The notes under the pieces: model-generated
The model's input: the letters and a program-made list of their open reading frames with translations, nothing else
Told to the model about the DNA's origin: nothing
The model's database searches: none
Source of the DNA: Hyphomonas sp.
Lineage (GTDB): Bacteria > Pseudomonadota > Alphaproteobacteria > Caulobacterales > Hyphomonadaceae
Assembly: GCA_020638455.1 (NCBI GenBank)
Contig: JACKIK010000002.1
Coordinates: forward strand, 434,001 to 498,000
Reading direction: 5' to 3'
DNA: 64,000 nt
In this document: piece by piece, positions 50,304 through 58,555 of the stretch
Numbering within the stretch: position 1 is the first letter of the stretch
Layout of the letters: every line of letters starts with the position of its first letter
Program-made: the position numbers and the translations under genes

Positions 50304-50972
50304 TCAGGCCGCGCTCAGCAGGCTCTCGAATACGCCAAGGCCATCGGAGCCGCCTTCGTGTACGCCGATGGCACGCTCCGGGTGGGGCATCATGCCGAGC
50401 ACGCGGCCGTTCTCGCTGAGAATGCCGGCGATGTCGCGCGCCGCGCCGTTGGGGTTCTGGCCGGGCGAATAACGGAACGCCACGCGGCCGTCGCCTTCCA
50501 GCCGATCCAAGGTAGCGCCATCGGCGAAATAGTTGCCCTCATGATGCGCAATCGGGATCACGACTTCGCTGCGGCCCTTATAGGCGCTCGTATAGGCCGT
50601 GTTCGCCGACTCGATGGTCAGCGGCTGCGGCTTGCAGACGAAGTGCAGGCCGGCATTCATCATCAGCGCGCCCGGCAGCAGGCCCGTCTCGCAAAGGATC
50701 TGGAACCCGTTGCAGACGCCCAGAACATAGCCGCCCCGCGCCGCATGCGCCTTCAGCTGGCCAATCACCGGCGAATTCGCCGCCATCGCGCCGCAGCGCA
50801 GGTAATCGCCATAGGAAAAGCCGCCCGGCACCATGACGAGGTCCGTGCCGTCCGGGATCGTGCCATCCTTGTGCCAGACCATGGCAGGCGCAGTGCCCGT
50901 CACCTGTTTGAGGGCGTCATGGGCATCGCGGTCGCAGTTGGACCCGGGAAACACGATCACGGCTGTTTTCAT
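50304..50972 (-). CDS. purQ: Phosphoribosylformylglycinamidine synthase, glutaminase subunit
   Basis: The 222-aa class I glutamine amidotransferase supplies ammonia to PurL. The start MKTAVIVFPGSNCDRD is conserved; nucleophile Cys in VLGVCNGFQIL, and the His/Glu pair in MMPHPERAIG. ATG 50972 is chosen by homology. The frame runs 78 bases further up, but that part contains the gltA terminator. It lies upstream of the sulfotransferase and deaminase genes on the same strand. Confidence 0.96.
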   Translation of the reverse strand: MKTAVIVFPGSNCDRDAHDALKQVTGTAPAMVWHKDGTIPDGTDLVMVPGGFSYGDYLRCGAMAANSPVIGQLKAHAARGGYVLGVCNGFQILCETGLLPGALMMNAGLHFVCKPQPLTIESANTAYTSAYKGRSEVVIPIAHHEGNYFADGATLDRLEGDGRVAFRYSPGQNPNGAARDIAGILSENGRVLGMMPHPERAIGVHEGGSDGLGVFESLLSAA

Positions 50973-51013
50973 GAGGCTGCCTTTAGCAAGGAGTCGGCCG
51001 TCTTGGGAATTGG

Positions 51014-51045
51014 AAAACGCCGCCAGCAGGTCGCTGACGGCGTTT
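51014..51045 (-). terminator. Rho-independent terminator after gltA
   Basis: On the minus strand AAACGCCGTCAGC pairs with GCTGGCGGCGTTT (one T-G pair) around a 5-base loop, then ends in TTTT. It lies between the gltA stop (51071) and the purQ start (50972), so it separates the two transcripts. Confidence 0.85.
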
Positions 51046-51070
51046 CGCATGTCTCATGCCTTCAGCAAGC

Positions 51071-52375
51071 CTAGCGCTTGTCGATCGCAACATAGTCCCG
51101 CATGGCGTGGCCGGTGTAGATCTGGCGCGGGCGTCCGATCTTCTGCGTCGGGTCGTCCAGCATCTCGTTGAGCTGCGCCACCCAGCCGACCGTCCGCGCA
51201 AGGGCGAACAGAACCGTGAACATCTGCTTCGGGAAGCCGAGTGCATCCAGGATGATGCCGGAGTAGAAGTCGACGTTCGGATAGAGCTTCTTCTCAATGA
51301 AGTACTCATCTTCCAGCGCGATCCGCTCAAGTTCCATGGCGACTTTCAGGATCGGCGTGTCGCGCAGGTCCAGTTCGTCCAGAACTTCATGGGCGGTTGC
51401 CCGCATGACTTTCGCCCGCGGGTCGTAATTCTTGTAAACGCGGTGGCCGAAGCCCATCAGGCGGAACGGATCATCCTTGTCCTTCGCCTTTTCGATAAAC
51501 TCCGGAATACGGTTCGCGGTGCCGATCTCGTGCAGCATGTTGAGGCAGGCCTCGTTCGCGCCGCCATGGCTCGGGCCCCACAGGCACGCAACGCCCGCCG
51601 CGACTGCCGCAAACGGGTGCGCACCGGAAGACGCAGCAAGGCGCACCGTGGAGGTCGACGCATTCTGCTCGTGGTCGGCGTGCAGGATGAAGAAACGGTC
51701 CATTGCCTTGGCGAGCTTCGGATTGATTTCGTAGTCCTCGGCCACCACCGAAAAGCACATGTTCATGAAGTTCGAAGCGTAATCGTACTGGTTGCGCGGA
51801 TCGACAAATCTCTGGCCGAGATTGTACTTCAGGATGCGTGCGCAGATGGTGGGCATCTTGGCGATCAGGCGGATTGAGCCAAGCCGGCGCTCTTCGAGGT
51901 CTTCGCTGTCCATTGCGCCCGGATAGAACGACGCCATGCCGCCCACGATGCCTGTCAGCATCGCCATCGGATGGCTGTCGCGCCGGAAGCCGTCAAAGAA
52001 CCGGTCAAGTTGCGTATGAAGCAGGGTATGCTGCTTGATCTCGTCGCAGAAGTCCTGGAGTTCGACGGCGGACGGCAGCTCGCCGTGCAGGATCAGGTGA
52101 CAGACTTCCGGAAACGTCGACTTTTCCGCCAGCTGGTCGATCGGGTACCCGCGGTGCAGCAGGATGCCCTTGTCGCCATCGATGAAGGTGATCTGGCTTT
52201 CGCAGCTCGCCGTCGACGTAAAGCCAGGGTCGAAGGTGAAATGATCCGTCTCGCCGTAGACCCGCCGGATATCGATCACATCGGGGCCGTGTGTCCCGGA
52301 CAGCACCGGCAGGTCATAGGACTTGCCCTTGACCTCAAGTTTCGCGGTACCGTTCGGTTTCGTCTTGTTTTCCAT
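51071..52375 (-). CDS. gltA: Citrate synthase (type II)
   Basis: The 434-aa enzyme condenses oxaloacetate and acetyl-CoA in the TCA cycle. The N-terminal small beta domain (KLEVKGKSYDLPVLSGTHGPDVIDIRR) marks the Gram-negative hexameric, NADH-sensitive type. Catalytic His are in GPSHGGANEACLN and MGFGHRVYKN, the Asp in NVDFYSGI. It lies 21 bases downstream of gltX on the same strand and has its own terminator. Confidence 0.97.
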   Translation of the reverse strand: MENKTKPNGTAKLEVKGKSYDLPVLSGTHGPDVIDIRRVYGETDHFTFDPGFTSTASCESQITFIDGDKGILLHRGYPIDQLAEKSTFPEVCHLILHGELPSAVELQDFCDEIKQHTLLHTQLDRFFDGFRRDSHPMAMLTGIVGGMASFYPGAMDSEDLEERRLGSIRLIAKMPTICARILKYNLGQRFVDPRNQYDYASNFMNMCFSVVAEDYEINPKLAKAMDRFFILHADHEQNASTSTVRLAASSGAHPFAAVAAGVACLWGPSHGGANEACLNMLHEIGTANRIPEFIEKAKDKDDPFRLMGFGHRVYKNYDPRAKVMRATAHEVLDELDLRDTPILKVAMELERIALEDEYFIEKKLYPNVDFYSGIILDALGFPKQMFTVLFALARTVGWVAQLNEMLDDPTQKIGRPRQIYTGHAMRDYVAIDKR

Positions 52376-52396
52376 CAGCCTTACCCTTCATTCCAC

Positions 52397-53872
52397 TCAG
52401 GCAGCCGGCCCGTTTGCCGTCGCCAGTTGATCCTCTATCCGGGCGAGCGCTTCGTCCTGGCCCAGCCATTCCAGGACCGGCGCCAGGTCCGGTGCAGGCA
52501 GCCCGCCCGTCAGCGCCGCGCGCAGGGGCTGGCCAACCTGGCCCATCGATAGGTCATTTGCAGCGATATAGGCGGAGATCGTCTCCGAGATATGATCAGC
52601 CGTCCACTGCGATACGCGGCGCAACTCGTCGCGCAAGCCGCGAAGCCGGTCAAGCCCTACTTCAGTCAAAGCCTTGCGAGCATTCTTGTTTAGCGCCAGC
52701 GGTCGTTCCGCGAGCAGGAATGCGAAACTTGCGGCCAGTTCGGGCAGTGTTGTCCCGCGGTCCTTCATATGGGGCAGCGCGGCGCGAACGCGCGCTTCGG
52801 CAGCTCCCAGCGGGCGCTCCGCCTCGAGATACGGCTTCAGCAGCCCGAACAGGCGCTCATCGTCCGCCAACCGCATGAAGTGCGCATTCACCTGTCCCAG
52901 CTTGTCCGGGTCGAGCCGGCCCGGCGCCCGGTTGATGCCGGAAACGTCGAACGCGGCAATGGCTTCCGCGTCCGTAAAGATTTCCTGGTCGCCATGGCTC
53001 CAGCCGATACGCAGCAGGTAGGCGCGCATCGCTTCCGGCAGGTAGCCCATGTCACGATAGGCCAGCGTCGACAACGCGCCGTGCCGCTTCGACAGTTTCG
53101 CGCCATCGGCGCCATGGATCATCGGCACATGCGCCATATGCGGCACGTCCCAGCCCATCGCCTCATAGATCGGGATCTGGCGGAACGCGTTGCGCAGGTG
53201 GTCGTCGCCGCGAATGATGTCGGTGATGCCCATGTCGTGGTCGTCCACGACCACGGCCAGCATATAGGTCGGCGTGCCGTCTGCGCGCAGCAGGATCAGG
53301 TCGTCGAGTTCCGAGGCCTGGATGCGCACCGTGCCCTGAACGCCATCCTCCAGCACGCGCTCGCCGCCATCGGGCGCACGAAGGCGTACAGTGAAGGGCG
53401 CGTCCGGCGACGGCGCCGGCGCTCCGTCGCGCCATGGAGACCGGTAGGGCGCCAGCAGTTCGTGCGCTTCCGCCAGCAGGGCCGCTTTCTCGGCATCGGA
53501 AATGCCGTCGGCCTTCGCCGCCTGGCGTTTCTCCTCGCCGAGGTCGCGGCGCGCCTGCAGCTCCTCCTGCGTTGCGTAGCAACGAAACGCCGTCCCGCGG
53601 CGGACCATCTCATGCGCGACTTCGGCATGGCGCTCCGCGCGCTCGAACTGCATCAGCGGCGGCTGGTCGGGCTGCAAACCCAGCCAGTCCATTCCCTCCA
53701 GGATCGCCGCCGTCGCTTCAGGCGTCGAGCGCGCCCGGTCCGTATCTTCGATGCGGAGAAGAAACTTCCCGTTGTGATGTTTCGCAAACAGGTAGTTGAA
53801 AAGCGCCGTCCTTGCCCCTCCAATATGGAGCATGCCGGTGGGAGAAGGGGCAAATCGCGTGACAACGCTCAT
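52397..53872 (-). CDS. gltX: Glutamate-tRNA ligase
   Basis: The 491-aa class I aminoacyl-tRNA synthetase charges tRNA-Glu. The HIGH-type motif is TRFAPSPTGMLHIGGART and the KMSKS-type motif GAKLSKRHGA. ATG 53872 (MSVVTRFAPSP) is the conserved start; AGGAG lies about 13 bases upstream. Alphaproteobacteria often use this enzyme also to mischarge tRNA-Gln; whether this copy does is not visible. It is divergent from comEC with only 21 bases between start codons. Confidence 0.96.
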   Translation of the reverse strand: MSVVTRFAPSPTGMLHIGGARTALFNYLFAKHHNGKFLLRIEDTDRARSTPEATAAILEGMDWLGLQPDQPPLMQFERAERHAEVAHEMVRRGTAFRCYATQEELQARRDLGEEKRQAAKADGISDAEKAALLAEAHELLAPYRSPWRDGAPAPSPDAPFTVRLRAPDGGERVLEDGVQGTVRIQASELDDLILLRADGTPTYMLAVVVDDHDMGITDIIRGDDHLRNAFRQIPIYEAMGWDVPHMAHVPMIHGADGAKLSKRHGALSTLAYRDMGYLPEAMRAYLLRIGWSHGDQEIFTDAEAIAAFDVSGINRAPGRLDPDKLGQVNAHFMRLADDERLFGLLKPYLEAERPLGAAEARVRAALPHMKDRGTTLPELAASFAFLLAERPLALNKNARKALTEVGLDRLRGLRDELRRVSQWTADHISETISAYIAANDLSMGQVGQPLRAALTGGLPAPDLAPVLEWLGQDEALARIEDQLATANGPAA

Positions 53873-53893
53873 GGGTCGGTGGGGCTCCTGTCG

Positions 53894-55993
53894 ATGCAAC
53901 GCCTGAGGCGTCCCGGCTGGCACAAACACAAGCTTGCCTCCGAGCGCAAGGGGGCGAGCCTCTGGATTGCAGCGCTGTGGCGGGACATATGGGCCGTCAC
54001 TTCGGCGGATGCACGCCCGCTCGTGTTCGCATTTTGCCTTTGCGCTGGGTCAATTGCATACTTCGCGTGGCCGCGAGAACCCGATCTGGCCGCCTTCAGC
54101 GCCGCCACGGGTGCGATCGCTGCGGCCTGGCTGGTGACACGCCTGTACTGGCGGCTTCAGCTCCTGTCTTTTCCTGCCCTGATTGCGTTTGGCGCGATTG
54201 CCGGCTTCTCCGCCGGCGCCGTGCGGACCCGGCTGGTCGCCGCGCCCGTCATTGAGGCGGAAACCCGCCCTGTCATGGTCGAAGGATGGGTCCGGGAGAT
54301 CGAGCCCGGGTCCCACGGTGACCGCGTACGGCTCGAAGTCCACGCCATTGCGGGCCGGGCCCATGAAGAGACGCCGCGTTTCGTCCGGCTGACGCACCGG
54401 GCGCGCCTCGAAGTGGCGCCGGGACGCTTCGTGCGCTGCTGGGCCGTCCTCCGACCGCCGCCCTCGCCGGTGATGCCGGGGGAATACGATTTCCGCCGGC
54501 AGGCGTGGTTCGAGCAGCTGGGTGCCGTCGGATACGTGCAGGGCCGCTGCCGGGGCGGCAGCCTCGGCGCGCCCGCAGGCACCTTCACGGCGCTCGGATT
54601 GAAGGTTGCCGCCATCCGCCGGCGGCTCGCCGAACATGTGCACACGGCCGCGGGCGAGAGAGCAGGGGGCTTTGCCGCCGCGCTCGTCTCGGGCGACCGC
54701 AGCTTCATGAACGAGTCCGATCAGGACGCCCTCCGCCAGTCGGGCCTGTCCCATCTGCTCGCCATCTCCGGCCTGCACATGAGCATCGTCGGTGGCCTTG
54801 TCTTCCTGCTCGTACGCCGCGGCCTCGCCCTGATCGAGCCGCTCGCGCTGCGGGTCGCGGTACAGAAACCTGCTGCGCTGGCCGCCTTGCTGGCCAGCTT
54901 CGCCTACCTCGTCATCTCGGGCGCCAGCGTCTCGACGCAGCGCGCCTTCATCATGCTGGCGGTTGTATTCGGCGCCGTGCTCGCGGACCGGGCGGCGCTC
55001 AGCCTCCGTTCCTATGCCATCGCCATGATCCTCGTCGTGCTGCTGCAGCCCGAAAGCGTGATGACACCCGGCTTCCAGATGTCCTTTGCCGCCACGGGCG
55101 CACTGATCGCCACCTACGAAGCCTGGTCGCGCCATCGCTCCGGGCAGGAGCGCATCATGGGCCCCGTGCGCTATGCATGGGCCTCGCTGCTGCTCACCTC
55201 GCTCGTGGCCAGTCTCGCAACCGCGCCATTCGCATTCTACCATTTCGGCAGGATCGCCACGCTGGGCGTGGTTGCGAACCTGCTGGCCATGCCCGTGATC
55301 ACATTTGTCAGCGCGCCGCTCGCTGCCTTCACCCTTTTGGCCATACCCTTCGGATTCGGAGACCTTGGCCTCCGACTGTTCGGGCTTTCACTCGAAGCGG
55401 TCCTCGCGATCGCCCATATCTGCGCGTCGTTCGAAGGCGGCGCGCAGGTGCCCGGACAGGCCATGCCATCCCTGGCGCTTGCGCTATTCGCCACCGCGCT
55501 CGCCGCCGCAATAGCTGCCCGCGGCTGGGCCCGGCTGCTGCTCGCAACCATTTTCCTGGTCGGGGCGGGCGCGGCCTGGAGCCGGTCCGACGTGCCCATC
55601 GCGATCTGGGCGCCCTCAGGGGACCTCTTCGTTCACGAAACCGGCAGCGGATGGAACCGCTACTCGCTTGTCGATGGCGACGGGCTTTCCCCGCTGCGCT
55701 TCAGCAAGATCGGGGACGCGACCATCTGCAGTCCACCCTCCTGCGAGGCATCCTCAGCCGAGACGCGCCTGACAATCACGCCCGGCACCGAAAATCCCAA
55801 TATTTCCATCAGCAGCGGAGGCGAAACGCAGACTGTCTACTGGACGGATGTCGTCGCCAGCGGCGGTCTCACCTTCGCGCAACGCCGGAACGCACCCGGC
55901 GTCCTGCTCGAGCATCCCGCCTGCAGCCACCGGCCATGGCAGGCCTGCACTAGTCGTACCGGCGTACCAGTGCGACCAGCCGACCCTGGATAG
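53894..55993 (+). CDS. comEC: ComEC/Rec2 family DNA uptake channel
   Basis: The 699-aa inner-membrane protein passes single-stranded DNA into the cytoplasm during transformation. It has an N-terminal pair of hydrophobic segments, a DUF4131 (OB-like) region (MVEGWVREIEPGSHGDRV) and the Competence domain with GDRSFMNESDQDALRQSGLSHLL-type region, LLAISGLHMSIVGGLVFLL and VISGASVSTQRAFIMLA. The C-terminal part is short; no complete metallo-beta-lactamase domain is seen, as in many alphaproteobacterial versions. ATG 53894 is chosen as the nearest start to the divergent gltX. Its last 44 bases overlap the end of lexA. Confidence 0.9.
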   Translation: MQRLRRPGWHKHKLASERKGASLWIAALWRDIWAVTSADARPLVFAFCLCAGSIAYFAWPREPDLAAFSAATGAIAAAWLVTRLYWRLQLLSFPALIAFGAIAGFSAGAVRTRLVAAPVIEAETRPVMVEGWVREIEPGSHGDRVRLEVHAIAGRAHEETPRFVRLTHRARLEVAPGRFVRCWAVLRPPPSPVMPGEYDFRRQAWFEQLGAVGYVQGRCRGGSLGAPAGTFTALGLKVAAIRRRLAEHVHTAAGERAGGFAAALVSGDRSFMNESDQDALRQSGLSHLLAISGLHMSIVGGLVFLLVRRGLALIEPLALRVAVQKPAALAALLASFAYLVISGASVSTQRAFIMLAVVFGAVLADRAALSLRSYAIAMILVVLLQPESVMTPGFQMSFAATGALIATYEAWSRHRSGQERIMGPVRYAWASLLLTSLVASLATAPFAFYHFGRIATLGVVANLLAMPVITFVSAPLAAFTLLAIPFGFGDLGLRLFGLSLEAVLAIAHICASFEGGAQVPGQAMPSLALALFATALAAAIAARGWARLLLATIFLVGAGAAWSRSDVPIAIWAPSGDLFVHETGSGWNRYSLVDGDGLSPLRFSKIGDATICSPPSCEASSAETRLTITPGTENPNISISSGGETQTVYWTDVVASGGLTFAQRRNAPGVLLEHPACSHRPWQACTSRTGVPVRPADPG

Positions 55994-56633
55994 ACACACG
56001 GTCCGGCCCGAAGATGCGGGTCTCATAAGCCGGGTTCGCCGCTTCCAGCGCGACCGAGGCGCCCTTGCGGCGCAGGCGCTTCAGGGTCGCTTCCTCACCA
56101 TCGATCAGCGCGACGACGATGTCGCCGGTATTGGCCGACTCAGTCCGCCGGCAGATCACGATGTCGCCTTCCAGGATGCCGGCATCGATCATCGAGTCGC
56201 CCTGGACTTCGAGCGCGAAATGATCGTCGCCATCCGGCAGGCCGTCCGGCGCGTTGACATAGCCATTGTCCTGCTGGATCGCCGAAATCGGCAGACCGGC
56301 CGCAATGCGGCCGATCAACGGCACAGTGCGCGGCGACGGGCCATCGGCGCGCTGCCCGGAAGCCACGAGGGACGGGCGGAAATCCTTCCGTCCGCGGGGC
56401 GTCGGCGTTGCCATGGCGGAGTCGGGCAGTTTCAGCACTTCCAGCGCCCGCGCCCGGTGGGCGAGACGGCGGATGAAGCCGCGCTCCTCAAGCGCCGTGA
56501 TCAGGCGGTGAATGCCCGACTTGGATGCAAGGTCCAGCGCTTCCTTCATCTCGTCAAACGAGGGCGAAACGCCGGTTTCCTTGATCCGCTCATTGATAAA
56601 AAGCAGAAGCTCTTTTTGCTTACTTGTCAGCAT
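55950..56633 (-). CDS. lexA: SOS repressor LexA
   Basis: The 227-aa repressor of DNA-damage genes has an N-terminal winged helix (SPSFDEMKEALDLASKSGIHRLITALEERGFIRR) and a C-terminal S24 peptidase domain. The self-cleavage site is A112-G113 in GRIAAGLPI; the catalytic dyad is S147 (VQGDSMIDAG) and K185 (EATLKRL). An SOS box lies 37-51 bases before the start, so it represses itself. It is downstream of trpC on the same strand and overlaps comEC 3' end to 3' end. Confidence 0.97.
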   Translation of the reverse strand: MLTSKQKELLLFINERIKETGVSPSFDEMKEALDLASKSGIHRLITALEERGFIRRLAHRARALEVLKLPDSAMATPTPRGRKDFRPSLVASGQRADGPSPRTVPLIGRIAAGLPISAIQQDNGYVNAPDGLPDGDDHFALEVQGDSMIDAGILEGDIVICRRTESANTGDIVVALIDGEEATLKRLRRKGASVALEAANPAYETRIFGPDRVSIQGRLVALVRRYD

Positions 56634-56669
56634 GTTGGGCCGCTCCGGTCCGAATCTCTGTTCACATGT

Positions 56670-56684
56670 GTTCTACATGTGTTC
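56670..56684 (-). promoter_or_regulatory. SOS box of lexA (GTTC-N7-GTTC)
   Basis: GTTCTACATGTGTTC on the plus strand matches the alphaproteobacterial LexA consensus GTTC-N7-GTTC exactly. A further GTTC (56660-56663) gives an overlapping imperfect repeat with a 6-base spacer. The box covers the last codons and the TAG stop of trpC (56673-56675). Confidence 0.92.
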
Positions 56685-57497
56685 ACTGTTCGGGTCAATC
56701 GTCTGGGCATGCCTCAGTTCTGAGACACTGGATTTCCGCAGTTCGCCGCGCTTCATCAGGCTCTCGCCGATCAGAAAGCGGCGGGCGCCGGTCCGCCGCA
56801 GGCGGCCGATATGTTCCGGCACCGATATGCCGCTCTCCGCCACGACCTGCCGGCCTTCCGGCACCAGCGGCGCCAGACGTTCCGTCACAGCAAGGTCCGT
56901 CACCATCCGCTTCAGGTCGCGATTATTGATGCCGATCAGCGGAGAGGGCACGCGCAGGGCGCGTTCTAGTTCCGCCTCATTGTGCGTCTCGACCAGAACA
57001 TCCATGCCGAACCCCATAGCGCAGCCGGTCAGTTCCTCCGCCAGCGCATCCTCAAGGCACGCCATGATCACCAGAACGCTGTCGGCGCCGGCGGCCCGAG
57101 ACTCGGCCACCTGGATCGGATCGATCAGGAAGTCCTTGCGCAGCATCGGCAGGCTGACCGCCGCGCGGATCGCCGCAAAGTCCTCGAGGCTGCCCCCGAA
57201 ACTCGGCCCATCCGTCAGCACGGACAGACAAGCAGCCCCGCCGGCTTCATATTCCTGCGCGATGGCCACCGGATCGGCGCCCGGCAGAATATCGCCGGCC
57301 GACGGGCTTTTGCGCTTGAGCTCGCAGATGAGCGCGTTCTGGTCCACCGCGGCCACGGCATCCAGCGCCGCCGCAAAGCCGCGTACCGGGCCCGCCGCGC
57401 GCGCCTGCGCGTCCAGCGCCGCAAAGCTTGTGCTCCTCTTCAGCACAGCGACTTCGTCGCGCTTGTAGTCGATGATGTGATCGAGCGCGGTCTTCAT
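56673..57497 (-). CDS. trpC: Indole-3-glycerol phosphate synthase
   Basis: The 274-aa TIM-barrel enzyme closes the indole ring in tryptophan synthesis. Motifs are LICELKRKSPSAGDI (catalytic Lys), LRKDFLIDPIQV (second Lys), ADSVLVIMACLED, LVETHNEAELERAL, IGINNRDLKRM and VVAESGIS. It starts inside the trpD stop (ATGA, 57494-57497). It ends in the lexA SOS box. There is no fused TrpF. Confidence 0.96.
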   Translation of the reverse strand: MKTALDHIIDYKRDEVAVLKRSTSFAALDAQARAAGPVRGFAAALDAVAAVDQNALICELKRKSPSAGDILPGADPVAIAQEYEAGGAACLSVLTDGPSFGGSLEDFAAIRAAVSLPMLRKDFLIDPIQVAESRAAGADSVLVIMACLEDALAEELTGCAMGFGMDVLVETHNEAELERALRVPSPLIGINNRDLKRMVTDLAVTERLAPLVPEGRQVVAESGISVPEHIGRLRRTGARRFLIGESLMKRGELRKSSVSELRHAQTIDPNSEHM

Positions 57498-58531
57498 TCC
57501 GCCCCGCCATTGGACAGGCGGATCAGCTTGTTCAGCGTCTCTCGCGCCTTGCCGGAATCGATCGCATCGGCCGCCATGCTGGCCCCTGACTTCAAATCCT
57601 TCGCCGTCCCGAACACGACCAGTCCCGCCGCCGCATTCAGCAGCACGGCAGACCGGAACGGTGTCTCGTGCCCGTCCAGCAGGTCACTGATGGCGCGCGC
57701 ATTGCTGGCGACATCGTCGCCTTCGAGCGCTGACAGCGGATGCGTGTCGAGGCCTGCATCGGAGGGATGCACCTCGAATTCGCTGATGCCGCCTGCTGAG
57801 ACCTCGCACACGACACTCTTGCCCGCGATGGACAGCTCGTCGATCCCGTCCAGCCCGTGCACCACCCAGGCGCGCTCGGTGCCGAGCCGGCCCAGCGTCT
57901 CCGCCATCGGGCGCACCCATTCGGGCGCGAACACGCCGAGCACCTGGTGCGTCGCGCCAGCCGGATTGGTCAGCGGGCCGAGCAGGTTGAAGATCGTGCG
58001 GATACCCAGCTTCGCCCGCACCGGCGCGACATGCCGCATGGCGCTGTGACGGCTGCGCGCGAACAGGAAACCAACCCCCGCGCCGTCGATGCAGTCCCGG
58101 AATTCGTTGTCGCTGGTTTCGAGATTGACGCCCAGTGCTTCCAGCACGTCGGCAGAGCCCGTCTTGGGAGGAACGGACCGGTTGCCATGCTTCGCCACGC
58201 GCCCACCCGCCGCCGCAATGACAATCGCACAGGCTGTCGAGGTGTTGAGACTCCTCCACGGCAAGCCGCCCGTGCCGCAGGTATCGAGCAGCGGCCCGTC
58301 GACGGCCACCTTTCGTGCGTGCTGGCGCATGATGCGCGCGCCGGCGGTCAACTCGTCTGCCGTCTCGCCTCGCACGGCAAGGCCCATAAGGAAGGCACCG
58401 ATCTCCTCCGGCGCGGCTTCGCCCGAAAGCAGCGTCTCGAATGCGCTTTCGAGCGCAGCCTGTTGCAGCGGCTCGCGCCGGGCGATCGCCTTGATGGCGT
58501 CGGAAAGGGAAGCGTCAGTCATCGGCGCCAC
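57494..58531 (-). CDS. trpD: Anthranilate phosphoribosyltransferase
   Basis: The 345-aa enzyme joins anthranilate to PRPP. The PRPP-binding loop reads DTCGTGGLPWRSLNTSTA. The usual GTGGD Asp is replaced by Leu, while KHGNRSVPPKTGSADVLEALG and the second metal region GLDGIDELS are normal. The replacement is odd but the rest is well conserved, so it is probably active. The α/β hydrolase gene lies 24 bases upstream and trpC overlaps it downstream. Confidence 0.94.
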   Translation of the reverse strand: MAPMTDASLSDAIKAIARREPLQQAALESAFETLLSGEAAPEEIGAFLMGLAVRGETADELTAGARIMRQHARKVAVDGPLLDTCGTGGLPWRSLNTSTACAIVIAAAGGRVAKHGNRSVPPKTGSADVLEALGVNLETSDNEFRDCIDGAGVGFLFARSRHSAMRHVAPVRAKLGIRTIFNLLGPLTNPAGATHQVLGVFAPEWVRPMAETLGRLGTERAWVVHGLDGIDELSIAGKSVVCEVSAGGISEFEVHPSDAGLDTHPLSALEGDDVASNARAISDLLDGHETPFRSAVLLNAAAGLVVFGTAKDLKSGASMAADAIDSGKARETLNKLIRLSNGGAE

Positions 58532-58555
58532 CGATAGCGAGCTTGCGGGGTCCGC

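Noticed and set aside
48826..50472. 548-codon plus-strand frame opposite the TPR-sulfotransferase
   Set aside because: Antisense shadow; no start signal, no recognisable domain.
56660..56673. Second SOS box GTTCACATGTGTTC
   Set aside because: Spacer is 6 bases, not 7; only the overlapping 56670-56684 copy fits the consensus.
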